Source of the DNA: Clostridiales bacterium | GTDB taxonomy: Bacteria; Bacillota; Clostridia; Peptostreptococcales; Anaerovoracaceae | Direction of reading: 5' to 3' | DNA: 64,000 nucleotides | NCBI GenBank assembly: GCA_015058145.1 | Contig: SVCX01000002.1 | Location: forward strand, 1 to 64,000 | Part shown: piece after piece, positions 1-7,981 of the stretch | Position numbering within the stretch: the stretch's first letter is position 1 | How the letters are laid out: every line of letters begins with the position of its first letter | Program-made: the position numbers and the translations under genes | Notes under the pieces: generated by a model | What the model was told of the DNA's origin: nothing | Seen by the model: only the letters and a program-made list of their open reading frames with translations | Databases searched by the model: none

Positions 1-529
1 CAGGAGCACATGTCTGAACCAGATCTTCTGGATATCCGAGCTTCTTCAGGACTGCTCTGATTTTGTCAACGATTTCAACGTTGAGCTTCTTGCACTTAGG
101 GTGTGGTGCGAGGATGATAGCGTTTCTCGTCTTCAGAGCCATGTTTGCCTTAACGATAGGAGTTGCCTCACCGTTCGTTACAGGCATGATACCTGCGATA
201 ACGCCCATTGGCTTAGCATAAGCCTGCATTCCAGTTTCAGGATTGTCTTCTACGAGACCTACGGACTTCTTGTCCTTCATCTGGAGATATGAACCCCAAA
301 CCTTACCGATGATCTTGCCTTCCTTGTCAGCTGCGATACCCATTCCGGATTCCTCTACCAGCTTCTCAGCAAATTCCTTGATGTTTTCAGGCTTAGTCAG
401 TTCATAAGTTACTGCTGCTGTCATCAGGTCACAATCTTCCTGAGTGAAGTTCTCAGCGATCTTCTGAGCTGCTCTTGCTTTAGCAACCAGTCCTTCTACA
501 TAACCCTTAATGTTCAGTTCTTCTGCCAT
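1..529 (-). CDS. Acylating aldehyde dehydrogenase, N-terminal part (runs off the window)
   Basis: About 176 residues read from an ATG at 529 behind a strong AGGAGG ribosome site. The product starts MAEELNIKGYVEGLV and contains KPMGVIAGIMPVTNGEATP and LKTRNAIILAPHPK. These are the NAD-binding motifs of CoA-acylating aldehyde dehydrogenases (AdhE N-domain, EutE, sulfoacetaldehyde dehydrogenase types). Such enzymes reduce an acyl-CoA to an aldehyde or run the reverse reaction in the cytoplasm. The catalytic Cys lies beyond the window edge, so the substrate cannot be told. Codon use is strongly biased, which suggests high expression. A sigma-54 promoter about 100 bp upstream and the activator at 963-2462 suggest substrate-induced expression. 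An AdhE-type fusion with alcohol dehydrogenase cannot be excluded. Confidence 0.85.
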   Translation of the reverse strand, partial: MAEELNIKGYVEGLVAKARAAQKIAENFTQEDCDLMTAAVTYELTKPENIKEFAEKLVEESGMGIAADKEGKIIGKVWGSYLQMKDKKSVGLVEDNPETGMQAYAKPMGVIAGIMPVTNGEATPIVKANMALKTRNAIILAPHPKCKKLNVEIVDKIRAVLKKLGYPEDLVQTCAP

Positions 530-629
530 TTTTAATTTCCTCCTTTGTATTGTTATAAAAATGGATTTGAATAACGAATTTATTTCGGATCCGGGACAAA
601 GTCCCCCTTCTGACCCGCTTTTATGTAAC

Positions 630-644
630 GCATAGAGTGTGCCA
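630..644 (-). promoter_or_regulatory. Sigma-54 (-24/-12) promoter of the aldehyde dehydrogenase
   Basis: The minus strand reads TGGCAC-ACTCT-ATGC, with GG and GC separated by exactly 10 nt, as the RpoN consensus requires. It faces the aldehyde dehydrogenase gene. A GGGAC-aaa-GTCCC inverted repeat (593-605) lies in the predicted leader. A sigma-54 activator gene lies just upstream in the same orientation, which supports the call. Confidence 0.75.
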
Positions 645-687
645 ACTTTGTGATTTTGTCGTGTATACATCTTCACGCAAAAGCATC

Positions 688-809
688 AAACCCCGTTCAG
701 ACCTTGCTACACTTGGGTTTCAGGGGTTTTTTCTCATTTTTGTTTTTATGCATTTTCGCAATATCTTGTCCCGGCAAAAAAACGGAGACGCCGCTGGCAG
801 CGGCGTTTT
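688..809. terminator. Two hairpins in the 433-bp gap between the activator and the aldehyde dehydrogenase
   Basis: The first is AAACCCC (688-694) with GGGGTTT (723-729), followed on the plus strand by a T-run and with a 28-nt loop. The second is ACGCCGCT-ggc-AGCGGCGT (788-806), with TTTT on the plus side and a seven-T run a few bases past the stem on the minus side. The second could end transcription of the activator gene before the sigma-54 promoter. No open reading frame with coding character was seen in 530-962. Confidence 0.45.
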
Positions 810-905
810 GATTCATTTCTGTATCACTTCTATTGATTCTTTTTTAACAAGCCCCGAAAGCGTTGGTATTGGCTAATCGGCGAATTTTCAAGCCGTTTAT
901 ACGCT

Positions 906-961
906 CCGATTCATAAATGTATCGCTGATACAGATTTGAATCGGCGTCGTGGGATTGTATC
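906..961. promoter_or_regulatory. Candidate upstream activator sequence (nested palindrome)
   Basis: A perfect inner repeat TGTATC-gct-GATACA (918-932) sits symmetrically inside an outer repeat CCGATTCA (906-913) / TGAATCGG (937-944). A further TGTATC half-site is at 956-961. There is no T-run, so a terminator is unlikely. The same half-site recurs in the promoter of the activator gene (2497-2512). It lies about 280 bp upstream of the sigma-54 promoter, a workable enhancer distance. Confidence 0.55.
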
Positions 962-962
962 T

Positions 963-2462
963 CTATTGTTTCTCCGTTGTCACCAGTCCGTACTTGTTCA
1001 GTTTCCGCACGATCGTCGGCTGACTGACCTTCAGAACGCGGGCGATGGCCCTGGTTGAGCCGTAATTGTCCACCGCCTGACTGAGAATTTCCTTTTCCGC
1101 CTTCTCCAGAGCCGCCGTCAGCGATAGTTCCTCATAGACTGTCGGGTTCTCGTCCGCCGCCTGCTTGATGAAGATGAAGATGTCGTCCTCCGTGATCACG
1201 TCATGGGATGTGGTGATGACCAGTCTCTCAATGATGTTCTGCAGTTCCCGGATATTGCCCGGCCAAGGATACTTCAGCAGCACGGATAACGCCCCGGCGC
1301 TGATGGTTTTGTCTTCGCCGAGATCCTTGTTGCAGCGCGCCAGATTTCTCTGGATCAGCGGCATGATGTCGTCCGGGCGTTCCCGCAGCGGCGGTACGTT
1401 GATCGGCACAACGTTCAGCCTGTAGTAGAGGTCCTCTCTGAACCGCCCTTCCCTGACCAGACTCTCCAGATCCCGGTTCGTGGCTGAGATGATCCGGACG
1501 TCGACCGGTATCTGTTTGGTCCCGCCTACCGGCGTGATCTGACGCTCCTGAATGACCTGCAGCAGCTTAACCTGCAGATTCAGCGGAAGCTCGGAGATCT
1601 CGTCGAGGAAGATGGTCCCGTCCTGGGCTGCTTCAAAGAGTCCCTTCTTGCCGCCGGATCTGGAACCTGTGAACGCGCCCGCCACGTATCCGAAGAGTTC
1701 CGATTCGATCAAATTCTCCGGAATAGCGCCGCAGTTCACGGTCACAAAGGGCTTCTGCCAGCGGTTCCCCTCTTCATGAAGGGTTTTGGCGATGAGACCC
1801 TTGCCGACGCCGGACTCTCCGGTAATGAGCACGGTGGTGTTGACGGAAGCCAGTCTCTTCGTCAGGGCGATGACGTTCTGCATGGCCTCGCTCTCGAAGA
1901 CGATCTTATCTGTGCCGAGATCAGCATCGTCGATTCCCTTCACGTCCTTCAATCTGCCTCTGCGGAAGATGTCCCGGGCTGTGATGCCCGCCGACGGTAT
2001 CATGCCGGAGGCGATAGCCTTTGCATTGATGGCGTCCGCCCGTTTGCCGGTAGCGTCCGCGATCTGGGTGATATCTCTGGAGGTAGTCACGACGAAAGCG
2101 ATCTTTCTGGTGTACCGTCCCTCGCCTGCTGCAACCCAGCCGCCGCTGGTCATAGGGATGAAGATCGGCGAGCCCGTCGTCAGCAGTCTCCTGCCGAAGC
2201 GGTTCTCGTGAATGATCGTGATCTCACGCTTCTCATCGAGCACTCTCCTCGTGACGGAAGGCGTAAATATACCGTCCTTCTCCAGATCGTCTACGTTCCG
2301 CCCCACGATGTCGTCCATCTCGATGCCGTAGACTTCTTCGCAGGCATCGTTACACCACTGGCACACGCCCTCATCGTCATCGATGAAGACAGCGTCCGTG
2401 ATTCCGTCGAATATAGGCAGCAGCTGATCCAGGGTCAGCTCCGTCGTGTTGAAATTCATCAT
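963..2462 (-). CDS. Sigma-54-dependent transcriptional activator (PAS, AAA+, HTH)
   Basis: 499 aa. Residues about 10-125 form a PAS sensory domain. The central AAA+ domain has Walker A GESGVGKG near residue 215, the sigma-54 contact loop GAFTGS (the usual last Ala is Ser), and Walker B GTIFLDEISELP. The C-terminal helix-turn-helix includes TRAIARVLKVSQPTIVRKL and resembles TyrR/PrdR-type activators. Such proteins hydrolyse ATP to open RpoN promoters when the PAS or N-terminal region senses a ligand. The start ATG-ATG follows GGGAGG. The nearest target is the sigma-54 promoter at 630-644. A palindrome over its own promoter suggests autorepression. The ligand is unknown. Confidence 0.92.
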   Translation of the reverse strand: MMNFNTTELTLDQLLPIFDGITDAVFIDDDEGVCQWCNDACEEVYGIEMDDIVGRNVDDLEKDGIFTPSVTRRVLDEKREITIIHENRFGRRLLTTGSPIFIPMTSGGWVAAGEGRYTRKIAFVVTTSRDITQIADATGKRADAINAKAIASGMIPSAGITARDIFRRGRLKDVKGIDDADLGTDKIVFESEAMQNVIALTKRLASVNTTVLITGESGVGKGLIAKTLHEEGNRWQKPFVTVNCGAIPENLIESELFGYVAGAFTGSRSGGKKGLFEAAQDGTIFLDEISELPLNLQVKLLQVIQERQITPVGGTKQIPVDVRIISATNRDLESLVREGRFREDLYYRLNVVPINVPPLRERPDDIMPLIQRNLARCNKDLGEDKTISAGALSVLLKYPWPGNIRELQNIIERLVITTSHDVITEDDIFIFIKQAADENPTVYEELSLTAALEKAEKEILSQAVDNYGSTRAIARVLKVSQPTIVRKLNKYGLVTTEKQ

Positions 2463-2496
2463 GCGTTCGTCCTCCCACCGGCTGCGTTTGCAGGCC

Positions 2497-2541
2497 GATA
2501 CAATTCTGTATCATTATAGCATAAAAAAGGCCGCTGCTCAA
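2497..2541 (-). promoter_or_regulatory. Sigma-70 promoter of the activator gene with overlapping operator
   Basis: On the minus strand TTGAGC (2541-2536), a 17-bp spacer and TATAAT (2518-2513) form a good promoter. Directly after the -10 box lies GATACA-attc-TGTATC (2497-2512), built from the same half-site as the candidate enhancer at 918-932. The position over the start region suggests the activator represses itself. Confidence 0.6.
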
Positions 2542-2552
2542 AGGCAGCGGCC
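2522..2552 (-). terminator. Rho-independent terminator after the permease
   Basis: A perfect 9-bp stem GGCCGCTGC/GCAGCGGCC with a 6-nt loop is followed on the minus strand by TTTTTTAT. It lies 17 bp past the permease stop. Its loop also supplies the -35 region of the next gene's promoter. Confidence 0.9.
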
Positions 2553-2568
2553 CATTAGAAGTCGTATA

Positions 2569-3939
2569 TTACTCCAGCTCCAGTTTCACGTCATTGTGCA
2601 GCACTTTGACGTTGACCAGATAGAAGATGACTCCGATGCAAAGCCAGATGATACCAAGCGTCAGCGCATAGGAGGACAGACTTGTCCAGATGTATGCGAT
2701 GATCAGGAATCCGATGGCCGGCAGAATCAGATGCTTCCAAACTTTGCCCGTCTTCTTCTTGAACCAGAAGTAGTAGATGACGGTGAAGTTCAGGATGATG
2801 AACGCGGACAGTCCGCCGAAGTTGATGACGACGGAAATAGCGTTGATCGCGCTCGGCAGCAGGTATACGCTTCCGATGGTCAGCACCAGTGACAGTACGG
2901 CGATGAAGATCGTCGAAACATACGGCGTCTGGAATCTCGGGCTGACTTTCGCGAGGCCCTTCGGCAGCATGCGGTCACGTGCCATGGAGAAGATGATACG
3001 TGAAATCGCGGCCTGGGCTACCATGCAGTCTGCAATACCCCAGCTGAAGCCGGTCGCAGCAGCGCAGATGACCATGACCTTCGCTCCTCCGGCAAGCTGA
3101 GCGACTTCGTAGAAGGCGTTATCCACATCTGTGAATGTGCCCTCGCCGTGCCAAGGAAGTACGCAGGCAGCCAGATATGTCTGCACGATGAAGAACGCGC
3201 CGACGACGAGGATAGCTGCGACGCAGCCTTTGCCGACGGAATCGGCTCCGCCCTTCGTCTCTTCTGCCAGTGTGCTGATGCCGTCAAATCCGAGGAAGGA
3301 CAGCACGCATACAGATACCGCGCCCATGACGATATTCATGCTGAAGTTCTCGTTATAGATCGGCTTCAGGGTGAAAGATACGCCCGGCGTCGTTACGATG
3401 TAATGGATCGCAGCAATGCAGAAGATGATGAATACGATGACTTCCAGCACCAGCATAATCCAGTTGAAACGGTTCGTCCACTCGATACCAACGACGTTGA
3501 TGATCGTGTTGATGATGATGAACGCGATCAGCCAGATGAAAATCGGAACGCCGGACAACCCCGGAATTGCGGACAGTGCTGTCGCAGCTACAATGTAGAG
3601 CAGCGTTGGGACGAGCAGGTAGTCCAGCAGGATGGCCCAGCCGGACATAAATCCAACCGGCTTGCCGATGGCCTTCGTCGCGTATCCGTAAACGGATCCA
3701 GAAATAGGGAATTCCTCAGCCATTCTCCAGTAGCTCAGCGCTGTGAATACCATTCCGACCAGACCGATGCTGTAGGCCAGAGCGACCATGCCCTGGGAGA
3801 TGGACATGACTGTTCCGTAAATACCGAACGGTGCGATCGGTACCATGAAGATCAGTCCATAGCATACGAGGTCAGGAACTGTCAGCGCACGCTTCAGTTC
3901 TTGCTTATAGCCGAGGCTCTCAATAGTGTTGTTGTTCAT
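2569..3939 (-). CDS. APC-superfamily amino acid/amine permease
   Basis: 456 aa polytopic membrane protein with about 12 hydrophobic segments. The N-terminal PDLVCYGLIFMVPIAPFGIYG and FPISGSVYGYATKAIG regions are typical of the amino acid-polyamine-organocation superfamily. The interior EETKGGADSVGKG is the usual cytoplasmic loop motif (EExxxP/G). It probably imports an amino acid, amine or amide in symport with protons. The ribosome site AAGGAGG is 10 nt from the ATG. It lies 45 bp downstream of the acetamidase-like gene and is the last gene of the MerR operon, so it may feed that enzyme. The substrate cannot be assigned. Confidence 0.9.
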   Translation of the reverse strand: MNNNTIESLGYKQELKRALTVPDLVCYGLIFMVPIAPFGIYGTVMSISQGMVALAYSIGLVGMVFTALSYWRMAEEFPISGSVYGYATKAIGKPVGFMSGWAILLDYLLVPTLLYIVAATALSAIPGLSGVPIFIWLIAFIIINTIINVVGIEWTNRFNWIMLVLEVIVFIIFCIAAIHYIVTTPGVSFTLKPIYNENFSMNIVMGAVSVCVLSFLGFDGISTLAEETKGGADSVGKGCVAAILVVGAFFIVQTYLAACVLPWHGEGTFTDVDNAFYEVAQLAGGAKVMVICAAATGFSWGIADCMVAQAAISRIIFSMARDRMLPKGLAKVSPRFQTPYVSTIFIAVLSLVLTIGSVYLLPSAINAISVVINFGGLSAFIILNFTVIYYFWFKKKTGKVWKHLILPAIGFLIIAYIWTSLSSYALTLGIIWLCIGVIFYLVNVKVLHNDVKLELE

Positions 3940-3984
3940 ATGAGAAATAACCTCCTTAAAATATAATGAATAAATAATTAAAAA

Positions 3985-4887
3985 CTAGAATGTCAGACCC
4001 GGGATGTACTTCTTCGGGAATACGAAGCGCACGGTCTTCTCCGGGTCAACGATCTGGCAGATCTGCAGATCTCCGACCAGGCTCATCAGCATGACGATGT
4101 CCGGCAGGTCCAGATCCGTGCGTTCCGCGATCATCTCCTGCATGAGTTCCGTCGCCGCCTGGCAAGCTTCATCTACCGTAGGCTTTGATACGATGATGGA
4201 CAGCGCGTCCTCTGTCTCCAGAACCGGGTACTGAGGAGCTTTGCCTTTGCAGACTTCCAGTGTAACCGTCACGTTTGCCGGAATCTCAAGGCCGGAAACG
4301 CCGATTTCACCGTCACCCATGACAGCGTGAAGATCGCCGAAACCGAAGAGCGCACCGGAAGCCGCTACAGGGAAATACAGCGCCGCGCCTTCGCCGACCA
4401 TAGTGTTGTCCATATTTCCGCCGTGGGCACCAGGAGTCCCTGTATTGATGTCCTGTCCGTCAGCCGGCGCAACTCCGATCACGCCGATCATCGGCTTCAC
4501 AGGAATCTCCGCTTCCATTCCGTTGGCAGCCTTATAGTGGACCATTCCGTCCGAAACGCTGACGACTCTCGTGTGGGAGCCATCGATACGAGCCCCGAGA
4601 GTTCCCTCATCATTCAGACAGCAGACAGTCCCCTTCTCATCCAGCTTGATTTCTTCGATCACAACCTTGAGCGCATCGCCCGGCTCCGCTCCGTTGACGA
4701 ATACTGGCCCCGTCGCCGGATTAATTCTGTCCCAGTCAATCTCTTCCATGACGTCTTCCGGTCTGCGAAGCTGGTTGCCGAAACAATCCATGGTCTCAAA
4801 CTCCATGCGTGCCGGAGCGTCAACGCTGACCGCCGGCTTGTTCTCCGCGCAAAAGCTGTAAAATACGTTTTCCTTTGTTAGCTTCAT
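3985..4887 (-). CDS. Acetamidase/formamidase family hydrolase
   Basis: 300 aa, family FmdA/AmdA. Typical stretches are ATGPVFVNGAEPGDALKV, GAHGGNMDN (metal-site region), and ALFGFGDLHAVMGDGEIG. Family members hydrolyse short-chain amides to ammonia and a carboxylate in the cytoplasm. The ATG at 4887 overlaps the upstream MerR stop (TGATG), so I prefer it over the GTG one codon earlier. The gene is translationally coupled to the MerR regulator and followed by a permease, so the three genes plausibly form an amide uptake and deamidation unit controlled by the MerR protein. Substrates of this family are often not the named ones. Confidence 0.85.
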   Translation of the reverse strand: MKLTKENVFYSFCAENKPAVSVDAPARMEFETMDCFGNQLRRPEDVMEEIDWDRINPATGPVFVNGAEPGDALKVVIEEIKLDEKGTVCCLNDEGTLGARIDGSHTRVVSVSDGMVHYKAANGMEAEIPVKPMIGVIGVAPADGQDINTGTPGAHGGNMDNTMVGEGAALYFPVAASGALFGFGDLHAVMGDGEIGVSGLEIPANVTVTLEVCKGKAPQYPVLETEDALSIIVSKPTVDEACQAATELMQEMIAERTDLDLPDIVMLMSLVGDLQICQIVDPEKTVRFVFPKKYIPGLTF

Positions 4888-5651
4888 CACTTTTTACCCT
4901 CTTCTCTCTTCAAATAGTAACCTTCTGCTTCTCTCATATATTCTTTGATGCCCTGCCATAAGGCCGTATAATCTTCACGCCACAAGTTCAAAAGCTCCGG
5001 ATCCACGGACAGCAGCGCTTCGTCCCGTTTTTTCGAGAACAGAGCTTCAAATCTCCCCATAAGATCCATGGCCTCTTCACTGTCGGGCGGCAAACCTTCG
5101 CGCATCAGCTGGACTGTCTCCTCAATCAGTGTGTAATATGGCAGCAGCGACTGTCTCGTCTTATTACTCGGCTGCTTCTGGACAGCTTCTTCACTATCCA
5201 GATTGAAATCCCAAATCAGACTCCACTTGATCTGCAGGAACTCCATCAGGTCGGAGAGGTCCTGCCAACTGGTGACTTCATTGTCCAGAATGTAGCTCTC
5301 CAGATTCTTGAGCGCCGCATAGCGCTTGACGCTATTCAGGAGTTGCTCTTTCTCAGAGCCGATTTCCTCCTTCAGACGACGGATAATCTCCCCCGGACGC
5401 TGCTCCTCCTCCAGCTTGAGACGGATCTCTTTAATGGACAGGCCCAGTTCCTTATAGCAAAGGATCCGGTAGAGGCGCTCGAGGTCCTCGCCTGTGTACA
5501 GGCGCAGATTCCTGCTCCCCTTCGCCGATGGACTGAGCAGTCCCTGCTGGTCATAGTATTGAACGGTGCGGACTGTCAGCCCCGCCTTAGCGGCGACTTC
5601 GCCAACCGTCATATAGTCTATATTTAAATAACTATCTTTCAATATACTCAC
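4887..5651 (-). CDS. MerR-family transcriptional regulator
   Basis: 254 aa from GTG at 5651. An internal ATG at 5612 (MTVGEVAAKAGL) is the usual family start and is also possible. The winged HTH (MTVGEVAAKAGLTVRTVQYY) is followed by the coiled-coil dimer helix and a C-terminal region of about 130 aa rich in Glu and Leu. This resembles TipA-like members that bind small ligands, but no Cys cluster for metal binding is seen. It is first in the operon with the acetamidase and permease. Its own promoter has the long 19-bp spacer typical of MerR targets, so autoregulation is expected. The effector is unknown. Confidence 0.88.
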   Translation of the reverse strand: MSILKDSYLNIDYMTVGEVAAKAGLTVRTVQYYDQQGLLSPSAKGSRNLRLYTGEDLERLYRILCYKELGLSIKEIRLKLEEEQRPGEIIRRLKEEIGSEKEQLLNSVKRYAALKNLESYILDNEVTSWQDLSDLMEFLQIKWSLIWDFNLDSEEAVQKQPSNKTRQSLLPYYTLIEETVQLMREGLPPDSEEAMDLMGRFEALFSKKRDEALLSVDPELLNLWREDYTALWQGIKEYMREAEGYYLKREEGKK

Positions 5652-5660
5652 GCTCCTTTT

Positions 5661-5714
5661 GCTCCTTGGAGCAACACCGTTTCATCGTACATAACGACGT
5701 AACGTCATTGTCAA
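5661..5714 (-). promoter_or_regulatory. MerR-type promoter with 19-bp spacer and palindromic operator
   Basis: The minus strand has TTGACA (5714-5709), a 19-bp spacer, then TACGAT (5689-5684). A palindrome GACGT-a-ACGTC (5696-5706) lies between the boxes, the geometry that MerR proteins untwist. A second palindrome GCTCC-tt-GGAGC (5661-5672) is in the leader. Confidence 0.7.
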
Positions 5715-5734
5715 GCAATAATATAAAAAGGGTA

Positions 5735-5760
5735 CAAAAAAACACCCGTGAGGGTGTTTT
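5735..5760. terminator. Bidirectional terminator downstream of lexA
   Basis: The stem AACACCC/GGGTGTT (5741-5747, 5752-5758) has a 4-nt loop. On the minus strand it is followed by a seven-T run, ending lexA transcription 14 bp past its stop. On the plus strand it is followed by only a short T-run. Confidence 0.85.
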
Positions 5761-5774
5761 CTTAGTGATTTCCC

Positions 5775-6452
5775 TTAAAAGTACCGGAACACGCCCTTGA
5801 CCTTGCCCAGAATCTTGACGTCCTTGACGATGATCGGGCTCATGCAGGAGTTCTCCGGCTGCAGTCTGATGTGGTCGTCCTCTCTGTAGAAGGTCTTGAC
5901 CGTCGCCTCGCTCTCGAAGCCGTCAACCATAGCTACGACCATATCGCCGTTGCGCGCCGTATTGCACTGTTCCACCAGAATGTAGTCGCCGTCCATGATG
6001 CCAGCCTCGATCATGCTCTCGCCGTGTACCGTCAGCATAAAGGTGGTGCTGTTGCCCACGAATCTGGCAGGAATCGGGAAAGAATCCTCAATGTTCTGTT
6101 CCGCCAGTATCGGTGTGCCGGCTGCGATTCTGCCGACCACCGGAACGTCGATGACATCCGTACGCTCGACTTCTCTGGCGGCGCCTCCCGGCACCACGCC
6201 AAAGCCGGCTTCCGATGCCGCCCTCACCGCAGCCAGCTGATCGAAGCCCTCATCGGCTACCAGAAGCGCACGCGGTCTGGCCGGGTCCTTCTTCAGATAC
6301 CCCTCCTTCTCCAGATTGGCGATATCCTTGTGAACCGTCGACGTGGACTTGATTCCCAGGGCGGAACAGATTTCTCTGACCGTCGGCGGATAGCCCTTCT
6401 CGCGGATCTCCGTCTTCATATATTCGAGTATCTTCTTTTCACGTTCTTTCAT
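5775..6452 (-). CDS. lexA: LexA SOS repressor
   Basis: 225 aa. The N-terminal winged HTH ([20 protein letters not shown]) binds SOS boxes. The C-terminal S24 latent protease has the self-cleavage Ala-Gly in [10 protein letters not shown], the catalytic Ser in [12 protein letters not shown] and the catalytic Lys in SEATVKTF. RecA-stimulated cleavage would derepress DNA-repair genes. I chose the ATG at 6452 ([12 protein letters not shown]) behind CCGGAGG rather than an upstream in-frame start that adds 18 poorly conserved residues. The linker between domains (about residues 75-100) is longer and more Ala-rich than in Bacillus LexA. The gene stands alone and is divergent from larA. Confidence 0.96.
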   Translation of the reverse strand: MKEREKKILEYMKTEIREKGYPPTVREICSALGIKSTSTVHKDIANLEKEGYLKKDPARPRALLVADEGFDQLAAVRAASEAGFGVVPGGAAREVERTDVIDVPVVGRIAAGTPILAEQNIEDSFPIPARFVGNSTTFMLTVHGESMIEAGIMDGDYILVEQCNTARNGDMVVAMVDGFESEATVKTFYREDDHIRLQPENSCMSPIIVKDVKILGKVKGVFRYF

Positions 6453-6538
6453 ATAATCGACCTCCGGTTTCTGAACCTGAAACTGAATGCGTGAAACCCC
6501 GAACAACCCCTTCTAACAATGTAACCTTTCTTTCAAAC

Positions 6539-6608
6539 CGAAAATTTGTTCTCTATTCCACGAACATAATATCACATTCAAAGTCAAATTGCAAACATTT
6601 GTTTGCAA
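6539..6608 (-). promoter_or_regulatory. lexA promoter, LexA-box-like site and a 20-bp palindrome
   Basis: The minus strand has TTGCAA (6594-6589), 17 bp, then TATTAT (6571-6566). Downstream, CGAAAATTTGTTCT (6539-6552) matches 12 of 14 positions of the Gram-positive SOS box CGAAC-N4-GTTCG, consistent with autorepression. The -35 box lies in a perfect palindrome TTGCAAAC-attt-GTTTGCAA (6589-6608), which also sits upstream of larA and could bind a regulator of either gene. Confidence 0.55.
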
Positions 6609-6628
6609 TTATCTCAAACTTTGTTTTC

Positions 6629-6657
6629 TTAACAAACGCGGAATGATGTGTTACACT
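6629..6657 (+). promoter_or_regulatory. larA promoter, predicted to give a leaderless mRNA
   Basis: TTAACA (6629-6634), a 17-bp spacer and TACACT (6652-6657) are followed by six bases and then the ATG at 6664. The expected transcription start therefore falls on or next to the A of the start codon. No ribosome binding site precedes this ATG. Confidence 0.5.
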
Positions 6658-6663
6658 TCTCCT

Positions 6664-7929
6664 ATGAATATTAAACTTGGATTTGGCGCAGGCTTTCAGG
6701 AAGCAGACGTGCCGGAAGAAAACATCATACAGATACTCGAACAGAACGACACCGCATCTGACGAACCGGCTTCTGTCCCGGATATTCTCCGTCGCGCTTT
6801 GGAGAATCCCATCGGCTCACAGCGCCTGCGGGACATTGTGAAACCGGGCGAGAAAATCGCAATCATCACCAGCGACATTACAAGACCGATACCGACCTGG
6901 GAGGTCATCCCTTCTGTATTGGAAGAACTATCTGCTGCGAACGTATCGGATGACGACGTCACTCTTGTCTTTGCATTGGGCAGTCATCGGGCGCACACAG
7001 AGGAAGAACGCCGGCGTCTGGCCGGTGACGCTTACGGGCGCATCCATTGCGTCGACAGCGACCCATCGGACTGCATCCCTCTCGGTACGACAAGCCGCGG
7101 CACGCCTGTGGACATCACCAGGGTCGTCGCGGAAGCCGACCGGATCGTTCTGCTCGGCAACATCGAATATCATTACTTCGCAGGCTACTCCGGCGGTATC
7201 AAAGCCCTGTTCCCAGGCGCATCCACCCCGGAAGCGATTCAGGCCAATCACTCGATGATGGTCGAAGATACTGCCTGCGCCGGCAATCTGGACAGCAATC
7301 CTCTGCGGGACGATCTGGAAGAAGCCAGCAGAATCTGTCCTGTGGACTTCATCCTCAACGTAGTTCTGGACGAACACAAGCACATCGCGCACGCTGTAGC
7401 AGGCGACGTGGTGAAAGCCCATCGGGAAGGCTGCAAGATCCTTGATAAACTCTACCGCGTGAAAATACCGGAACGCGCCGACATCGTCATCGTGTCTCAG
7501 GGCGGCGCGCCGAAGGATCTGAATCTCTACCAGACCCAGAAGGCACTGGACAACTCCAAACACGCCGTGAAAGACGGCGGTACAATTATACTCGTCGGCT
7601 CCTGTCGTGAGGGATTGGGCCAGAAGACCTTCGAAGAATGGATCACTCAGGTAAAGGCACCGGCGGATCTTACGAAACGCGTCCGGGAAGATTTCAAACT
7701 GGGCGGCCACAAGGCTGCCGCTATCGCGATGGTCCTGGAGAGAGCCAACATCAAGCTCGTCTCTGAAATGAACCCGGATCTGGTCAGCCAGATTTTTCTG
7801 GAACCGTACGCAGATCTCCAGCATGCCGTCGACGACGCTCTGGAAGAACAGCGGGCCCATCTGGACGAGCAGGCCGAACCGAAAATCATCATCATGCCGT
7901 ACGGCGGATCCACCCTGCCGTCACTGTAA
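6664..7929 (+). CDS. larA: Nickel-dependent lactate racemase (LarA family)
   Basis: 421 aa. Family hallmarks are present: GSHRAHTEEE (catalytic His), EYHYFAGYSGGIKALFPG (second His and the Lys that holds the nickel-pincer cofactor), ANHSMM (nickel-ligand His), and QGGAPKDLNLYQTQKAL (substrate-binding Gln/Lys). LarA interconverts D- and L-2-hydroxyacids such as lactate in the cytoplasm. The pincer-nucleotide genes larB, larC and larE are not in the window, so they must be elsewhere if the enzyme is active. I chose MNIKLGFG at 6664 because it matches the usual family start. Upstream in-frame codons exist, but no Shine-Dalgarno supports them. Many LarA homologs act on other 2-hydroxyacids. Confidence 0.9.
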   Translation: MNIKLGFGAGFQEADVPEENIIQILEQNDTASDEPASVPDILRRALENPIGSQRLRDIVKPGEKIAIITSDITRPIPTWEVIPSVLEELSAANVSDDDVTLVFALGSHRAHTEEERRRLAGDAYGRIHCVDSDPSDCIPLGTTSRGTPVDITRVVAEADRIVLLGNIEYHYFAGYSGGIKALFPGASTPEAIQANHSMMVEDTACAGNLDSNPLRDDLEEASRICPVDFILNVVLDEHKHIAHAVAGDVVKAHREGCKILDKLYRVKIPERADIVIVSQGGAPKDLNLYQTQKALDNSKHAVKDGGTIILVGSCREGLGQKTFEEWITQVKAPADLTKRVREDFKLGGHKAAAIAMVLERANIKLVSEMNPDLVSQIFLEPYADLQHAVDDALEEQRAHLDEQAEPKIIIMPYGGSTLPSL

Positions 7930-7981
7930 CCAGCCCCCTGTTTTCTTAAGGTCGGCGCGGGTACTGCCTGCACGCAGCCGC

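Noticed and set aside
6928-7860. 310-codon minus-strand frame opposite larA
   Set aside because: larA is supported by all catalytic motifs. The antisense frame has no recognisable domains and no ribosome site.
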